DNA from: Solwaraspora sp. WMMA2065
GTDB lineage: Bacteria; Actinomycetota; Actinomycetes; Mycobacteriales; Micromonosporaceae
NCBI RefSeq assembly: GCF_030345075.1
Contig: NZ_CP128361.1
Location: 4,774,001 to 4,838,000, forward strand
Reading direction: 5' to 3'
DNA length: 64,000 nt
In this document: piece after piece, positions 8,046 through 18,737 of the stretch
Numbering within the stretch: the stretch's first letter is position 1
How the letters are laid out: every line of letters begins with the position of its first letter
Made by a program: the position numbers and the translations under genes
The notes under the pieces: model-generated
Told to the model about the DNA's origin: nothing
What the model saw: the letters and a program-made list of their open reading frames with translations, nothing else
The model's database searches: none

Positions 8046-8852
8046 TCATCCCCGGGTTCGCCGCGTCGACCGCGGCCGTCCCCGGTCGACGCGCTCCGAG
8101 CGGCGTCGGCCACCCGCCCCGGGCACCGGACCGGTCCGCTCAATCTCCACCACGGTGGTCGGCGGGTCCAGCCATCGTTCGCCGCAGCGACGCAGCACCG
8201 GATCACCGCCACCAGACCTGATCACCGCCGCCCGGTGTTCGGTGATCTCCGCCCCGGCCGAGTCGCCCTTCATGGCGAGCAGCCGCCCACCGGGCTCGAC
8301 CAGTGGTAGACACCAGCCGGCCAACCGGTCGAGTGGGGCCACCGCTCGAGCGGTGACCACCGGCGCCGCCCCGTCGGGAAAATCCCGGCGGAGTTCCTCG
8401 GCCCGGCCACGCAGCACCTCGACCCGGTCGGTGAGACCAAGGAGCGATACCGCCTCGGCGAGAAAGGCGGTGCGCCGGGCCAGCGGCTCGACCAGGATGA
8501 CGGTGAGGTCCGGCCGCGCGACGGCCAGGACCAGCCCGGGTAGACCGGCCCCGGAGCCGACGTCCAGCACCGTCGCTCCGTCCGGGACGAGTTCACCGAC
8601 GACGGCGCAGTTCAGCAGGTGCCGCTCCCAGAGCCGGGGCACTTCGCGCGGCCCGATGAGTCCACGGAGCAGTCCTTCCGAGGCCAGCAGGCCGGCGTAC
8701 CGGACCGCGAGCCGCAGCTGCTCGGCACCGAAGACCTCGCGGGCGGAATCGGGGGGTGGCCCCGGCGTGGCCGCTCCCGACGGAACCGGCCCGGACGGGT
8801 TCCCGTCCGGGCCGGTGGCCGCCCGATCAGTCTGCTCGGGCAGATCAGTCAT
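8046..8852 (-). CDS. rsmG: 16S rRNA (guanine527-N7)-methyltransferase
   Basis: 268 aa. Methylates N7 of G527 in the 530 loop of 16S rRNA with SAM. Seen: VLDVGSGAGLPGLVLAVARP (SAM-binding glycine loop), VILVEPLARRTAFL (acidic ribose ligand), VVTARAVAPLDRL and GRLLAMKGD, all family signatures. The first 40 and last 30 residues are low-complexity additions. Start is ATG 8852, 6 bp after the upstream jag stop, so it is coupled to jag/yidC. Loss of this protein gives low-level streptomycin resistance in other actinobacteria. A 190-bp gap separates it from parA and probably holds the parAB promoter. Confidence 0.95.
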   Translation of the reverse strand: MTDLPEQTDRAATGPDGNPSGPVPSGAATPGPPPDSAREVFGAEQLRLAVRYAGLLASEGLLRGLIGPREVPRLWERHLLNCAVVGELVPDGATVLDVGSGAGLPGLVLAVARPDLTVILVEPLARRTAFLAEAVSLLGLTDRVEVLRGRAEELRRDFPDGAAPVVTARAVAPLDRLAGWCLPLVEPGGRLLAMKGDSAGAEITEHRAAVIRSGGGDPVLRRCGERWLDPPTTVVEIERTGPVPGAGGRRRSERVDRGRPRSTRRTRG

Positions 8853-8857
8853 GGCGC

Positions 8858-9493
8858 TCAGTCGGCCGGACGGACGACGATGCGCCGGGTCGGCTCGACA
8901 CCCTCGGATTCGCTCAGCACGCCGTCGAGCGCGTTCACCACGTCGTGTACGCACTTGCGCTCGAAGGCGGACATCGGTTCCAGCCGCACCGGCTCGCCGT
9001 ACTCCTTGACCTTCTCCACCGCGTTCTTCGCCACAGCGGCCAACTCCTTGCGCCGGTTGTTCCGGTAGCCGCCGACGTCCAACAGCAGCCGGCTCGGCGA
9101 TCCGGTCTGCCGGAAGACCGCGAGTCTGGTCAGCTCCTGGAGCGCCTCCAGGGTCGCACCCCGCTGCCCGACCAGGGCACTCAGCTGCCCGCCGACCACC
9201 TCCACCACGGGACGGCCGCCGGAGACCAGCTCGTCGATGTCGCCGTCGTAGTCGAGGATGTCCAGCAGTCCCTCGACGTAGTCGGCGGCGATCTCGCTCT
9301 GCTGGAACAGGTCGTTGTCGGTGGCGGCGGAAGCGGGCGCTGACGCGTCCTTGCCGGCCGCGTCCTCGTCAGCCTCGTCGGTGCCCGCGTCGTCGGCGTC
9401 ACCGGTACGGTCGTCGGCGCTGTCGGCGGCCCGGGCTGGGACAACCTCCTCGTCGACAGACGGGTCGGCACTGGGCAGGCTGGTATCGGTCAC
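8858..9493 (-). CDS. jag: Jag/KhpB-type RNA-binding protein (KH + R3H)
   Basis: 211 aa. Cytoplasmic single-stranded nucleic-acid binder usually encoded after yidC; family members (KhpB/EloR) affect cell elongation and sRNA stability. Order: acidic disordered N-terminus (1-65), KH-like domain with the loop ALVGQRGATLEAL (about 105-150), and R3H domain NRRKELAAVAK to PTRRIVVRPA (about 150-211). The N-terminal Jag_N domain of Firmicutes is replaced by the acidic tail, as in other actinobacteria. GTG start at 9493. It lies between yidC and rsmG in one leftward operon. Confidence 0.93.
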   Translation of the reverse strand: MTDTSLPSADPSVDEEVVPARAADSADDRTGDADDAGTDEADEDAAGKDASAPASAATDNDLFQQSEIAADYVEGLLDILDYDGDIDELVSGGRPVVEVVGGQLSALVGQRGATLEALQELTRLAVFRQTGSPSRLLLDVGGYRNNRRKELAAVAKNAVEKVKEYGEPVRLEPMSAFERKCVHDVVNALDGVLSESEGVEPTRRIVVRPAD

Positions 9494-9660
9494 GGTGTCA
9501 TCTCCGTACTCGCTCGGCGGAACCGGTCGGTCCGCTGGTTACCGAGGACCGGCGGACGGGCGCCGTGCCCTCGGGGAGGTCTACGTTGCGGCTGTGCGGG
9601 ACGTCCGCCAGCGCCCGGGACGCCCGCCAGCAGCAGCCGTCCGTCGGGACGCCTGCCCGG

Positions 9661-10731
9661 TCAACCCGGACGCTTCGCCGGCCGCCGCTTCTTCGGGTTG
9701 ACCGGCTTGGCACCAGGCTTGGGCTTGAGACCCTCGCGGACCGGGGCCGGCTCCGTGGCGGCGGCCTCGGCACCGTTGCCGCGTCGGGCGAACACACCGG
9801 CCGACTTGGGCTTGGCGTCGGTCGTGCCGGGCTTGCGTGGCTGGCCGGCACCGGACTTCGCCGCCGGCCGTCCGGTCGATTTCGACGTCGAGGTCGAGGT
9901 CGACTTCGTAGCGGGCTTCCCCTTGCCGGCCGGCATCGGCGGCGGCGGGAACTTGCGCAGCACCCACTGCTGCTGGCCGAGGGTGACCAGGTTGTTCACC
10001 ACCCAGTAGATGATGACGCCGATCGGGAAGATCGCGCCGGAGATGAGCAGCGAGGCCGGGATGCCGTAGAGCATCAGCCGCTGGATCATCTTCTGCTGCG
10101 GGTCCTCCGCCCAGCCGGTCTTGAGGATCATCTGTCGGCTGGTCAGGTAGGTCGTCACGATCATGACGATCACCAAGATCCCGGCGATCACCTTGACCGT
10201 GGTGCCGCTGGCGCCCATCGCCGCCAGCTCGTCGGCCGTCGAACCGAACCGCCCGGCGATCGGCGCGGTGAACAGACTGGCCCGAGAGGCCTCGTAGAAC
10301 TGGTCCGCGGTCCAGCCGTACAGGTCGACGTTGCGGGTCTGCTCCGGGTTGAGCCGGCGCAGGATGTGGAACAGGCCGAGGAAGACCGGGATCTGCAGGA
10401 ACATCGGAAGGCAACCCATCAGCGGGTTGGCCTTCTCCTTCCGGTACAGCTCCATCATTTCCTTCTGGAGCGTCTCCCGGTCACCCTTGTGCTTCTCCTG
10501 CAGCTCCTTGACCTTCGGCTGCAGCGCCTGCATGGCCCGCTGTGACTTGATCTGCTTGACGAAGACCGGGAAGAGGATCACCCGGACCGTGACCACCAGG
10601 AAGATGATGGCCAGGATCCACGACCAGTTGGTACCGAGCACCTCGGTCGACGGAACACCGATCCGGTCCCAGGCCGAGTGCCAGAACAGCAGGATCCACG
10701 AGATGGCCCAGTAGATCCAGTCGAGACTCAA
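9661..10731 (-). CDS. yidC: Membrane protein insertase YidC
   Basis: 356 aa. Inserts and folds membrane proteins with or without Sec. The Oxa1 core spans about residues 30-265: [20 protein letters not shown], a cytoplasmic helical hairpin with many K/E, the [20 protein letters not shown] segment, and later TM helices ending [20 protein letters not shown]. The C-terminal 90 residues are very basic (K/P/A/T), suited to ribosome docking. It lacks the large periplasmic domain of Gram-negatives. Start is TTG 10731 (MSLDWIYW), overlapping the yidD stop by 2-3 bp. Confidence 0.95.
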   Translation of the reverse strand: MSLDWIYWAISWILLFWHSAWDRIGVPSTEVLGTNWSWILAIIFLVVTVRVILFPVFVKQIKSQRAMQALQPKVKELQEKHKGDRETLQKEMMELYRKEKANPLMGCLPMFLQIPVFLGLFHILRRLNPEQTRNVDLYGWTADQFYEASRASLFTAPIAGRFGSTADELAAMGASGTTVKVIAGILVIVMIVTTYLTSRQMILKTGWAEDPQQKMIQRLMLYGIPASLLISGAIFPIGVIIYWVVNNLVTLGQQQWVLRKFPPPPMPAGKGKPATKSTSTSTSKSTGRPAAKSGAGQPRKPGTTDAKPKSAGVFARRGNGAEAAATEPAPVREGLKPKPGAKPVNPKKRRPAKRPG

Positions 10732-11018
10732 TTCGGGGCTCCAGTCGCATCGGCACGGCGGCCGCCCGGCATCGGTACCGGGTCATATCCACCGGGGTGG
10801 AAGGGATGACAGCGCAGCAGGCGCCAACCCGCCAACAGCACCCCCCGAGGTGCTCCGCGCCGGGCGATCGCCTCCTGGGCGTACGCGCTGCACGACGGGT
10901 GGAACCGACAGCGGGCCGGCAGAGCCGGGCTTATCCAACGACGGTACGCGACGATCGCACCTGTCAGCAGGCGGCCACCCGGTGTCGCGGGGGGAGGTAG
11001 GTCGTCGGGAGCGGTCAT
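10728..11018 (-). CDS. yidD: Membrane protein insertion efficiency factor YidD
   Basis: 96 aa small membrane-associated protein thought to assist YidC-dependent insertion. Family signatures: [26 protein letters not shown] with its conserved cysteines, then [19 protein letters not shown] 11018 overlaps the rnpA stop (ATGA), and its own stop overlaps the yidC TTG, so rnpA-yidD-yidC are translationally coupled. Confidence 0.95.
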   Translation of the reverse strand: MTAPDDLPPPATPGGRLLTGAIVAYRRWISPALPARCRFHPSCSAYAQEAIARRGAPRGVLLAGWRLLRCHPFHPGGYDPVPMPGGRRADATGAPN

Positions 11019-11476
11019 CGGGCGTCCCCCGCTCTGGCCCGGGTCCGGGGTCCGGTGCGCGGCGCGCCGGACGGGCGATCACCGGCGGTGCCCTGGGAGC
11101 GTCGCTCGGCGGCGCGGACAGCGGTGGACAGCGCGGCGTCAAGGTCGGCGGCGAGCCCCGCCGACGATGCCCCGGCGGCCGGCGGAAGGGCTCGGACGAC
11201 CAGCAGGGTACCGCCCGGCAACGCTGCCAGCCGGGACCGGGCCAGGTGTCGGAGCCGACGACGCACCCGGTTGCGGTTCACCGCGTTGCCGACCGCCTTG
11301 GAGACGATGAAGCCGGCCCGGGCCCCAGTGCTGTCGGTTGCGTCCGACCGGCCACCCGGCCCGGGCGACGACAGCAACAGGTGCACGACGAGCGAGCCAC
11401 GGCCAGCCCGCCGACCCATGCGTACGACCTCGGTGAAGTCGGCACGATTGCGTACGCGCTCAGCGGCGGCCAGCAT
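11015..11476 (-). CDS. rnpA: Ribonuclease P protein component
   Basis: 153 aa, slightly long because of a C-terminal R/P/A-rich tail. Basic protein that helps RNase P RNA bind pre-tRNA 5' leaders. Seen: [19 protein letters not shown] start, [23 protein letters not shown] (the RNR signature) and LVVRALPPA. Start is ATG 11476; the longer open frame upstream overlaps rpmH and is rejected. Confidence 0.95.
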   Translation of the reverse strand: MLAAAERVRNRADFTEVVRMGRRAGRGSLVVHLLLSSPGPGGRSDATDSTGARAGFIVSKAVGNAVNRNRVRRRLRHLARSRLAALPGGTLLVVRALPPAAGASSAGLAADLDAALSTAVRAAERRSQGTAGDRPSGAPRTGPRTRARAGDAR

Positions 11477-11510
11477 GGCGGTTAGATCTCCACGACGCCC
11501 GCGAAGGCCA

Positions 11511-11648
11511 TCAGGCGGACAGGCGGGCGCGGCCCTTGGCGCGGCGGGTGGAGAGGATGGCACGGCCGGCACGCGTACGCATCCGCAGCCGGAAGCCGTG
11601 GGTCTTGGCGCGCCGGCGGTTGTTCGGCTGGAAGGTGCGCTTGCTCAC
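11511..11648 (-). CDS. rpmH: 50S ribosomal protein L34
   Basis: 45 aa, GTG start at 11648: begins [19 protein letters not shown] and ends [11 protein letters not shown], the standard actinobacterial L34. First gene of the leftward rpmH-rnpA-yidD-yidC-jag-rsmG operon. Confidence 0.97.
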   Translation of the reverse strand: MSKRTFQPNNRRRAKTHGFRLRMRTRAGRAILSTRRAKGRARLSA

Positions 11649-12318
11649 GTCAGACTCTCCGTCAGGTGCGGCTCCCGGCCTTCGGCCCGGAGTCAGATGA
11701 ATCAGACCGGCTGGCGGTCAGGCCGGCAGTTGGTCAAACCCGGCCGTTGGCCAGGCCGGTGGTGCAGATCAGCGTGGTGCAGATCAGGATGGCGCAGATC
11801 CGGGTGGTGCACGATCTGCGCCCGTGCGTCGTGCAGGCACAACGCGCCTAGCTAGTTTATCAGAGCGGACCAGCGCCGACGGCTCGCCCACCGCCGGTGA
11901 CCCGGCCGTGGAGCGACGCGGCCAGTGCCGCTACACGGTTTTCACCGGAACCGACAACGGGGACCGGCGACCGCCGGTTGAACGGTTGTGGACAACGCTG
12001 TTAGCGTGCCCGATTGCCGGTCAAGCATCAGGCAGCACCTGGCACCGCTTCATCGGTACGAACCAGGCAGCCGGGCCGGTCGCCCGCGACGGTGATCGAC
12101 ACCGGGCGCCGAGCCGGCAGGGGCAGGTTCGGCGGACGACGGGGAGCCGCGGTCAGCAGTACACACAGGTTGTGGATAACTTGTGGATGACGGTCAGTTC
12201 AGCGGCCCGCAGCATGGCTCGTCGTACCTGTTCGAGAGCGGGACCGATCCCGACCGGCGGCCGACATGGAGACAGTGCCGGCGGCCGGGTACTCGGATGC
12301 GATGGGGGTGGCGCTACG
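11649..12318. promoter_or_regulatory. rpmH-dnaA divergent control region
   Basis: A 670-bp gap between leftward rpmH and rightward dnaA. It holds DnaA boxes TGTGGACAA (11987-11995), TGTGGATAA (12171-12179) and a near match TGTGGATGA just after it. These fit autoregulation of dnaA. It also holds a 15-bp tandem repeat (listed separately) and an AT-rich patch CTAGCTAGTTTATCAG near 11850, the best place for an rpmH promoter. An open frame crosses the region in the dnaA frame but is not DnaA-like. Confidence 0.7.
11761..11820. repeat. Four 15-bp tandem repeats upstream of dnaA
   Basis: Units start at 11761, 11776, 11791 and 11806, each beginning GGTGCAGATC or a close variant (third GGCGCAGATC, fourth GGTGCACGATC). 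The exact 15-bp spacing puts successive sites on alternating faces of the helix. Role unknown. Confidence 0.8.
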
Positions 12319-14169
12319 GTGGCCGAGACGATAGACCTCGGCGCGGTCTGGTTGGCGACCACGGACGAGCTGGCGGACGAGATCGTCTCCGCCCAGCAGC
12401 GGGCCTATCTGCGGCTGACCCGGCTGCGCGCCATCGTCGAGGACACCGCGCTGTTGTCCGTACCCGACGCGTTCACCCGCGACGTCATCGAATCGCGACT
12501 GCGTCCGGCGATCACCGAGGCACTGTCGCGGCGGCTCGGTAGGCCGATCCAGGTGGCGGTCACCGTCCGTCCGCCGGAGGACGGCCAGGGTCGACCGGTC
12601 GGCACGGTGTACGGCACCGCGACCGTCGAGACCCGGCTGCACCACCCGGACGAGCCCGACCCACGGCTGGGCCCGCCTCCGCCCGGACCGGACCACCGCG
12701 ACACCGACAACCACCACTGGGACCGCGAGGGCATCGCCGGGCCCGAGGTGCCGGAGCCGATCAGCGGCCGGCCTGACTCGCCGGACGGACCCCATCCGCC
12801 GGAGCACCGTGTCGGCGTATCCGATGCACTGGATGGCGCGACCAGCCGGCTGCCGGTGGTGCCGGCGGCCCGGACCGGCGACCAGGGCTCGCTGTTCGAC
12901 GACGACTACACCGCCGGAGCGCCGGGTCCGCAACGGCTCGACCACGACCTCGAACCGCCGGCGCAGCACCGCGTGGCCCGCCCGCCGACGGACTACCGCC
13001 CGCCGGACCAACGGTACGGCGGCGTCGGCGACGGCCTGCCGACCAGCCCGCCCGACAGCGGACCGGGGCGAGGCGGATTGGACCACCGCGGCACCGGCCG
13101 GGACGACCGCCGGCTGACCGGACCGGGGGTGGACACCGGCGGAAACCGGCTCAACCCGAAGTACATGTTCGAGACGTTCGTCATCGGCTCCTCGAACCGG
13201 TTCGCGCACGCCGCGTCGGTGGCGGTGGCCGAGTCACCGGCGAAGGCGTACAACCCACTGTTCATCTACGGCAGCTCCGGCTTGGGCAAGACCCACCTGC
13301 TGCACGCCATCGGTCACTACGCCACCACCCTCGGACACGCCCGGTCGGTGCGGTACGTGTCGACCGAGGAGTTCACCAACGACTTCATCAACTCGCTGCG
13401 TGACGACAAGACCAGCGCCTTCCAGCGCCGCTACCGTGACGTCGACATCCTCCTGATCGACGACATCCAGTTCCTGGAGAACCGGGAGCGGACCCAGGAG
13501 GAGTTCTTCCACACCTTCAACACACTGCACAACGCGAACAAGCAGATCGTGATCACCTCGGACCGGTCACCCAAGCAGCTGGCCACCCTCGAGGACCGGC
13601 TGCGGACCCGCTTCGAGTGGGGGTTGCTCGCCGACATCCAGCCGCCCGACCTGGAGACCCGGATCGCCATCCTGCAGAAGAAGGCGGCTCAGGAGCGCCT
13701 GTACGCGCCCCCGGACGTGCTGGAGTTCATCGCCTCCCGGATCGCCAACTCGATCCGGGAGCTGGAGGGCGCGTTGATCCGGGTCACCGCGTTCGCCAGT
13801 CTCACCCGGTCGCCGGTCGAGCTGAGCCTGGCCGAGGAGGTCCTGCGGGATTTCATCCCGGACGGCGCCGGCCCGGAGATCACCGCCGACCAGATCATGG
13901 TCGCCACTGCCGACTACTTCGGGGTCAGCCTGGAGGACCTGCGCGGTCACTCGCGTTCCCGAGTGCTGGTCAACGCCCGCCAGGTCGCCATGTACCTGTG
14001 TCGCGAGCTGACCGACCTGTCGCTGCCCCGGATCGGACAGGCATTCGGTGGCCGGGACCACACCACGGTGATGCACGCCGACCGCAAGATCCGGCAGCAG
14101 ATGGCGGAACGCAGGTCCCTCTACAACCAGATCGCCGAGCTGACCAACCGGATCAAGCAGATCGCCTGA
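12319..14169 (+). CDS. dnaA: Chromosomal replication initiator DnaA
   Basis: 616 aa. AAA+ ATPase that binds DnaA boxes and melts oriC. Domain I is about 1-90; domain II is a long (about 190 residues) proline/acid-rich linker typical of actinomycetes; domain III begins [20 protein letters not shown], with Walker [12 protein letters not shown] and Walker [16 protein letters not shown]; domain IV ends with [15 protein letters not shown], the box-binding helix-turn-helix. Start is GTG 12319 (VAETIDLG) behind GGGGGTGG. The frame extends 165 codons further upstream without DnaA similarity. DnaA boxes sit in its leader and downstream in oriC. Confidence 0.97.
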   Translation: MAETIDLGAVWLATTDELADEIVSAQQRAYLRLTRLRAIVEDTALLSVPDAFTRDVIESRLRPAITEALSRRLGRPIQVAVTVRPPEDGQGRPVGTVYGTATVETRLHHPDEPDPRLGPPPPGPDHRDTDNHHWDREGIAGPEVPEPISGRPDSPDGPHPPEHRVGVSDALDGATSRLPVVPAARTGDQGSLFDDDYTAGAPGPQRLDHDLEPPAQHRVARPPTDYRPPDQRYGGVGDGLPTSPPDSGPGRGGLDHRGTGRDDRRLTGPGVDTGGNRLNPKYMFETFVIGSSNRFAHAASVAVAESPAKAYNPLFIYGSSGLGKTHLLHAIGHYATTLGHARSVRYVSTEEFTNDFINSLRDDKTSAFQRRYRDVDILLIDDIQFLENRERTQEEFFHTFNTLHNANKQIVITSDRSPKQLATLEDRLRTRFEWGLLADIQPPDLETRIAILQKKAAQERLYAPPDVLEFIASRIANSIRELEGALIRVTAFASLTRSPVELSLAEEVLRDFIPDGAGPEITADQIMVATADYFGVSLEDLRGHSRSRVLVNARQVAMYLCRELTDLSLPRIGQAFGGRDHTTVMHADRKIRQQMAERRSLYNQIAELTNRIKQIA

Positions 14170-14209
14170 CGCCCCGCCGCCCCGCCACCGGGCCCGCCCG
14201 CCGGTTGAT

Positions 14210-14700
14210 CCGGCGGATCACGCACAGGTTCATCCACAGGTTTTCCACCGCGGCCGCCGCCGGATGGTGGATGACAGCTGCATCCCGCCCGCCCAGTTGT
14301 CCACAGGCTGTGGACAACTCTTGGGGAAACCGCTGTGGATAATCACTATCAGTCACAACTTGTCCACAGGCCAGCCACCGCCTGTGGGGATCCTGTTGAA
14401 GGTTCTGGGGACGACGGACCGGCATGGCGCCGGCAGCTTGTCCACAGCTGGGGACGAACCCTCGGGATAACCGGTGGACAACCGGTGGATAACTCGGCAC
14501 GGCTGTGGGCAGCGGGGCAGCCTGTGGATAACGAACCCGGTTGTACCCAGCCCTCTCCACAGGTAATCCACTGCCATCGAACCCATCTGACCTGCGTAAA
14601 CGCGAGATGTCCACAGAGTGCACAGCCCCGATGAAGACGATGAGATTTATCTTCTAGACAACAAAAACCAATCACCGGCGTTGGGGATAGGTGTGGATGC
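14210..14700. other. oriC: Chromosomal origin of replication oriC
   Basis: Intergenic dnaA-dnaN region. Exact or near DnaA boxes: 14230-14238, TTGTCCACA at 14297-14305, 14360-14368 and 14438-14446, TGTGGACAA 14309-14317, TGTGGATAA 14334-14342 and 14523-14531, GGTGGACAA 14473-14481, GGTGGATAA 14484-14492, ATGTCCACA 14607-14615. Boxes occur in both orientations. The only AT-rich segment, about 14636-14673, follows the cluster and is the likely unwinding element. The remainder to 14904 is the dnaN leader. Confidence 0.93.
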
Positions 14701-14904
14701 AGCCGACCTGCCGCACCTGCCGGTCCGGTCGACCGGCAGAAGTCCGGGGCCGGACGCACGGGCCCGGCGCTCTGGCCTATCGTTCGGTGAGGTCCGTCGA
14801 CCGATGACGGTCGAGCCGCCCAGGGACCGCCTCGGGTCCGGCACCACCGAAGATCGTTCGATCGAGTCGACGCGGAGGCACGGCATGAAGTGCGGAGGCA
14901 TGGG

Positions 14905-16038
14905 ATGAAGTTCCGGGTGGAGCGCGATGCGCTCGCCGACGCGGTGGCCTGGACGGCCAAGAGCCTGCCGAACCGGCCGTCGGTGCCGGTGCTGGCCGGC
15001 GCGATGCTCCGGGTCACCGACGGTTCCCTGCAGGTCTCGGGGTTCGACTACGAGGTTTCCAGCCAGGTGACCGTCGACGTGCAGGGCGATGCCGACGGCT
15101 CGGCCCTGGTCTCCGGTCGGCTGCTCGCCGAGATCACCAAGTCGCTCCCGGCCAAGCCGGTCGACATCGCGGCGGTCGGTGCGCATCTGGAGCTGGTCTG
15201 CGGCAGCGCCCGGTTCACCCTGCCGACCATGCCGGTGGAGGACTATCCGACCCTGCCCGAGATGCCGGCCAGCGCCGGTCGGGTCGACGCCCCGACGTTC
15301 GCCGCCGCGGTCGCCCAGGTCGCGGTGGCCGCTGGCCGCGACGAGACGCTGCCGATGATGACCGGGGTCCGGGTCGAGCTGGAGGGCAGCCGGCTCGCCA
15401 TGCTCGCCACCGACCGGTACCGGCTGGCCATCCGGGAGATTGACTGGCAGCCGGACGATCCGGAGATCAGCCTGCACGCACTGGTGCCCGCCCGTACCCT
15501 GGCCGACACGGCCAAGACGCTCGGTCCGATCGGCGGCGAGGTCACCATCGCGTTGGCGCACGGTGGGGCCGGGGAAGGCATGATCGGATTCGCCGGCGGC
15601 ACCCGCCGGACCACCAGCCGGCTGCTGGACGGTGCCAACTATCCGCCGGTCCGGTCGCTCTTCCCGAGCAGCCACAACGCCGAGGCCCGGGTGGGTGTGA
15701 GCACTCTCGTCGAGGTGGTACGCCGGGTCGCCCTGGTAGCCGAACGCACCACCCCGGTACTGCTCAGTTTCAGCGCGGACGGGCTCGTGGTGGAGGCCGG
15801 CAACACCGAGGAGGCGCGGGCCAGCGAGGCGATGGAGGCCGCGTTCACCGGCGAGCCGCTGACCATCGGGTTCAACCCGCAGTACCTGATCGACGGTCTG
15901 CAGAACCTCGGCTCCGCCACGGCGGTGTTCACCTTCGTCGACGCGTTCAAGCCGGCGGTGATCTCGCCGGCCGGCGAGGACGATCAGATCATCCCCGGCT
16001 ACCGCTATCTGATCATGCCGATCCGGGTAACCCGGTAG
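14905..16038 (+). CDS. dnaN: DNA polymerase III beta sliding clamp
   Basis: 377 aa, normal length. Ring-shaped dimer that tethers polymerase III to DNA and recruits repair polymerases. Seen: MKFRVERDALADAVAWTAKS start, LPTMPVEDYPTLPEMP, GVRVELEGSRLAMLATDRYRLA, and the C-terminal RYLIMPIRV end typical of DnaN. ATG 14905 follows a GGAGG at 14895-14899. An earlier ATG at 14886 is out of place. Directly downstream of oriC. Confidence 0.97.
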   Translation: MKFRVERDALADAVAWTAKSLPNRPSVPVLAGAMLRVTDGSLQVSGFDYEVSSQVTVDVQGDADGSALVSGRLLAEITKSLPAKPVDIAAVGAHLELVCGSARFTLPTMPVEDYPTLPEMPASAGRVDAPTFAAAVAQVAVAAGRDETLPMMTGVRVELEGSRLAMLATDRYRLAIREIDWQPDDPEISLHALVPARTLADTAKTLGPIGGEVTIALAHGGAGEGMIGFAGGTRRTTSRLLDGANYPPVRSLFPSSHNAEARVGVSTLVEVVRRVALVAERTTPVLLSFSADGLVVEAGNTEEARASEAMEAAFTGEPLTIGFNPQYLIDGLQNLGSATAVFTFVDAFKPAVISPAGEDDQIIPGYRYLIMPIRVTR

Positions 16039-16089
16039 CACCGGGTCGCCCGGTGGGCGACGATCGGGCAGCGACGAAGGGGGCACACC

Positions 16090-16965
16090 GTGCAGTTGGG
16101 CATCATCGGTCTGGGCCGGATGGGCGGCAACATGCGGGACCGGCTACGTGACGCCGGTCACCAGGCGTACGGCTATGACCGGGACCCGGCGGTCAGCGAC
16201 GTGGCCAGCCTCGCCGAGCTGGTCGACCGGCTCGCCGCTCCGCGGGCCGTCTGGATGATGGTCCCGGCCCAGGTGACGTCGTCGGTCGTCGATGAGCTGT
16301 GCGGCCTGCTCTCCCCCGGGGATCTGGTGATCGACGGCGGCAACTCCCGGTTCAGCGACGACGGGCCGCGTGCGGCCCGGCTGGCCGAGCACGGCGTCGG
16401 CTACCTCGACGTCGGGGTGTCCGGCGGGGTGTGGGGCCGGCAGGCGGGGTACGGGCTGATGGTCGGCGGCGACGCCGAGCACGTACAGCGGATGATGCCG
16501 ATCTTCGAGGCGCTCAAGCCGCCGGCGGAGCACGGCTTCGTGCACGCCGGCCCGGTCGGTGCCGGACACTACGCGAAGATGGTGCACAACGGTGTGGAGT
16601 ACGCGTTGATGCACGCCTACGCCGAGGGCTACGAGCTGATGCTGCAGAGCGAGCTGATCACCGACGTCCCCGGAGTGATCAAGTCCTGGCGCGACGGCAC
16701 GGTGGTCCGGTCCTGGCTGCTGGATCTGCTGGACGCCGCGCTCGACGAGGACCCGCAGCTGGCGGCGCTGCGCGGGTACGCCGAGGACACCGGCGAAGGG
16801 CGCTGGACGGTCGACGAGGCGATCCGGCTCGGGGTGCCGATGAACGTGATCGCGGCCTCACTGTTCGCCCGGTTCACCTCGCGGCAGGACGACTCCCCGG
16901 CGATGAAGGCGGTCGCCGCCCTGCGCAACCAGTTCGGCGGGCACGCCGTGCAGTCCAGCCCCTGA
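16090..16965 (+). CDS. gnd: 6-phosphogluconate dehydrogenase, decarboxylating
   Basis: 291 aa, the short NAD-type family found between dnaN and recF in actinomycetes. Oxidises and decarboxylates 6-phosphogluconate to ribulose 5-phosphate in the pentose phosphate pathway. Seen: [16 protein letters not shown] (Rossmann loop), [30 protein letters not shown], and [20 protein letters not shown] with the catalytic lysine. GTG start at 16090. It ends 5 bp before recF, so it is cotranscribed. Confidence 0.94.
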   Translation: MQLGIIGLGRMGGNMRDRLRDAGHQAYGYDRDPAVSDVASLAELVDRLAAPRAVWMMVPAQVTSSVVDELCGLLSPGDLVIDGGNSRFSDDGPRAARLAEHGVGYLDVGVSGGVWGRQAGYGLMVGGDAEHVQRMMPIFEALKPPAEHGFVHAGPVGAGHYAKMVHNGVEYALMHAYAEGYELMLQSELITDVPGVIKSWRDGTVVRSWLLDLLDAALDEDPQLAALRGYAEDTGEGRWTVDEAIRLGVPMNVIAASLFARFTSRQDDSPAMKAVAALRNQFGGHAVQSSP

Positions 16966-16970
16966 CCTCC

Positions 16971-18119
16971 GTGTACGTCCGCCGTCTCGAACTGATCGAC
17001 TTCCGCTCGTACCAGCGGGTCGAGCTCACCTTCGAACCGGGTGGCAGCGTGCTGGTCGGGCCGAACGGGGTCGGCAAGACCAACCTCGTCGAGGCGCTCG
17101 GCTACCTGGCGACGCTGGGTAGTCACCGGGTCGCCACCGACGCGCCGCTGGTCCGGGTCGGCGCCGATTCGGCGATCATCCGCGGCCTGGTCGTGCACGA
17201 CCAACGGGAGCTGTTGGTCGAACTGGAGATCGTGCCGGGGCGGGCCAACCGGGCCAGGCTGGGTCGGTCGCCGACCCGCCGGGCGCGGGAGGTGATCGGT
17301 GCGCTGCGGCTGGTGCTGTTCGCCCCCGAGGATCTGGAGATCGTCCGGGGCGACCCGGCCGAACGCCGCCGCTACCTGGACGAGCTGCTGGTCACCAGGC
17401 TGCCCCGGTTCGCCGGCGTGCGGGCCGACTACGACCGGGTGGTCAAGCAGCGCAACGCGTTGCTGCGCAGCGCGTACCTCGCCCGCAAGACCGGTGGTGG
17501 CCGGGGCGGTGACCTGAGCACGCTGGACGTCTGGGACGCCCATCTGGCCCGGCACGGAGCCGAGCTGCTCGCCGGCCGGTTGGAGCTGGTCACCGCACTG
17601 GCCCCGCACGTGGCCAAGGCGTATGACGCGGTGGCGGCCACCAGCGCGGCGGCCGGCATCAGCTACCGGCCGTCGATCGATCTGCCGGATGCCGGGACCG
17701 TGCCGTCGGCGGCGGACCGGTCCGCGCTTGAGTCAGCGCTGCTGGCCGCGCTGGGCGAGGCCCGCCGCAGCGAGGTCGACCGTGGCGTCACCCTGGTCGG
17801 CCCGCACCGCGACGACCTGCATCTGACGATCGGCAGCCTGCCGGTGAAGGGGTACGCCAGCCACGGCGAATCCTGGTCCTGCGCGCTGGCGCTGCGGCTG
17901 GCCGCGTACGACCTGCTCCGCGCGGAAGGCATCGAGCCGGTCCTGGTCCTCGACGACGTGTTCGCCGAACTGGACAGCGGCCGCCGGGAACGGCTCGCCG
18001 AGTTGGTCGCCGGGGCCAGCCAACTGCTGGTGACCTGCGCGGTGGCCGAGGACGTCCCGGTAGCGTTGCGCGGGGCACGCTTCGAGGTCAGCCGTGGGGA
18101 GGTACGCCATGTCGGATGA
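16971..18119 (+). CDS. recF: DNA replication and repair protein RecF
   Basis: 382 aa. SMC-like ATPase that loads RecA at gapped DNA with RecO/RecR. Seen: [19 protein letters not shown] start, Walker [15 protein letters not shown], signature [17 protein letters not shown] motif [16 protein letters not shown] and Walker [18 protein letters not shown] start at 16971; the frame is open far upstream through gnd but only as a shadow. Its end overlaps the DUF721 gene by 11 bp. Confidence 0.96.
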   Translation: MYVRRLELIDFRSYQRVELTFEPGGSVLVGPNGVGKTNLVEALGYLATLGSHRVATDAPLVRVGADSAIIRGLVVHDQRELLVELEIVPGRANRARLGRSPTRRAREVIGALRLVLFAPEDLEIVRGDPAERRRYLDELLVTRLPRFAGVRADYDRVVKQRNALLRSAYLARKTGGGRGGDLSTLDVWDAHLARHGAELLAGRLELVTALAPHVAKAYDAVAATSAAAGISYRPSIDLPDAGTVPSAADRSALESALLAALGEARRSEVDRGVTLVGPHRDDLHLTIGSLPVKGYASHGESWSCALALRLAAYDLLRAEGIEPVLVLDDVFAELDSGRRERLAELVAGASQLLVTCAVAEDVPVALRGARFEVSRGEVRHVG

Positions 18120-18690
18120 GCCGCAGCACGGTGAGCCGGCGCAGGCTGCCGACCAGCCGCCGATCCTGCCCCCGCCGTCGACCGGCCCGCAGTTGGCCAG
18201 GGCGGTGCTGGACGCGGCCCGCGCCCGTCGAGAGGCGAACCGGCCCCGCCGCCGGACCGGTGGCGGCAGCGACACTGGCGGAGCCGGGTCGGGCGGCCGA
18301 CGACTGCGCGGCTACTCGGGTCCGGGGCCGGACCCCCGCGATCCCCAGCTGTTCGGCGACGTGCTGGCCCGGCTGGTCAAGGCGCGCGGCTGGCAACGGC
18401 CGGCCGCCGAGGCGACCGTCTTCGGCGCCTGGGAACGGGTGGTCGGGCCGGAGGTGGCCAAGCACAGCCGCCCGGTCAAGTTGGAGAACGGCGAGTTGAC
18501 GGTCGAGGCGGAGTCGACCGCGTGGGCGACCCAGCTACGTCTGCTCGCCCGCTCCTTGCTGCGCCAGATCGCCGCTGAGGTCGGGCACAACGTGGTGACG
18601 AAACTGCATATTCACGGCCCGGCCGCGCCATCCTGGTCGAAGGGACCGAGGCGGGTCCGTGGTCGTGGCCCGCGGGACACGTACGGTTGA
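18109..18690 (+). CDS. DUF721 (DciA-like) protein
   Basis: 193 aa. The C-terminal half ([33 protein letters not shown] onwards) matches DUF721. This family includes DciA, which helps load the replicative helicase in bacteria lacking DnaC. The N-terminal 70 residues are P/R/G rich and disordered. ATG 18109 with GGGGAGG just upstream overlaps the recF stop, so translation is coupled. The setting recF-DUF721-gyrB is standard in actinobacteria and agrees with a replication role. Confidence 0.88.
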   Translation: MSDEPQHGEPAQAADQPPILPPPSTGPQLARAVLDAARARREANRPRRRTGGGSDTGGAGSGGRRLRGYSGPGPDPRDPQLFGDVLARLVKARGWQRPAAEATVFGAWERVVGPEVAKHSRPVKLENGELTVEAESTAWATQLRLLARSLLRQIAAEVGHNVVTKLHIHGPAAPSWSKGPRRVRGRGPRDTYG

Positions 18691-18737
18691 TCCCCACCCG
18701 GCCGGTCCGCTCCCTGGCCGACGCCGGCCGCCCAGGA

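Noticed and set aside
11824-12318. DnaA extension of 165 codons
   Set aside because: Contains DnaA boxes and no DnaA domain I; the real protein starts at GTG 12319.
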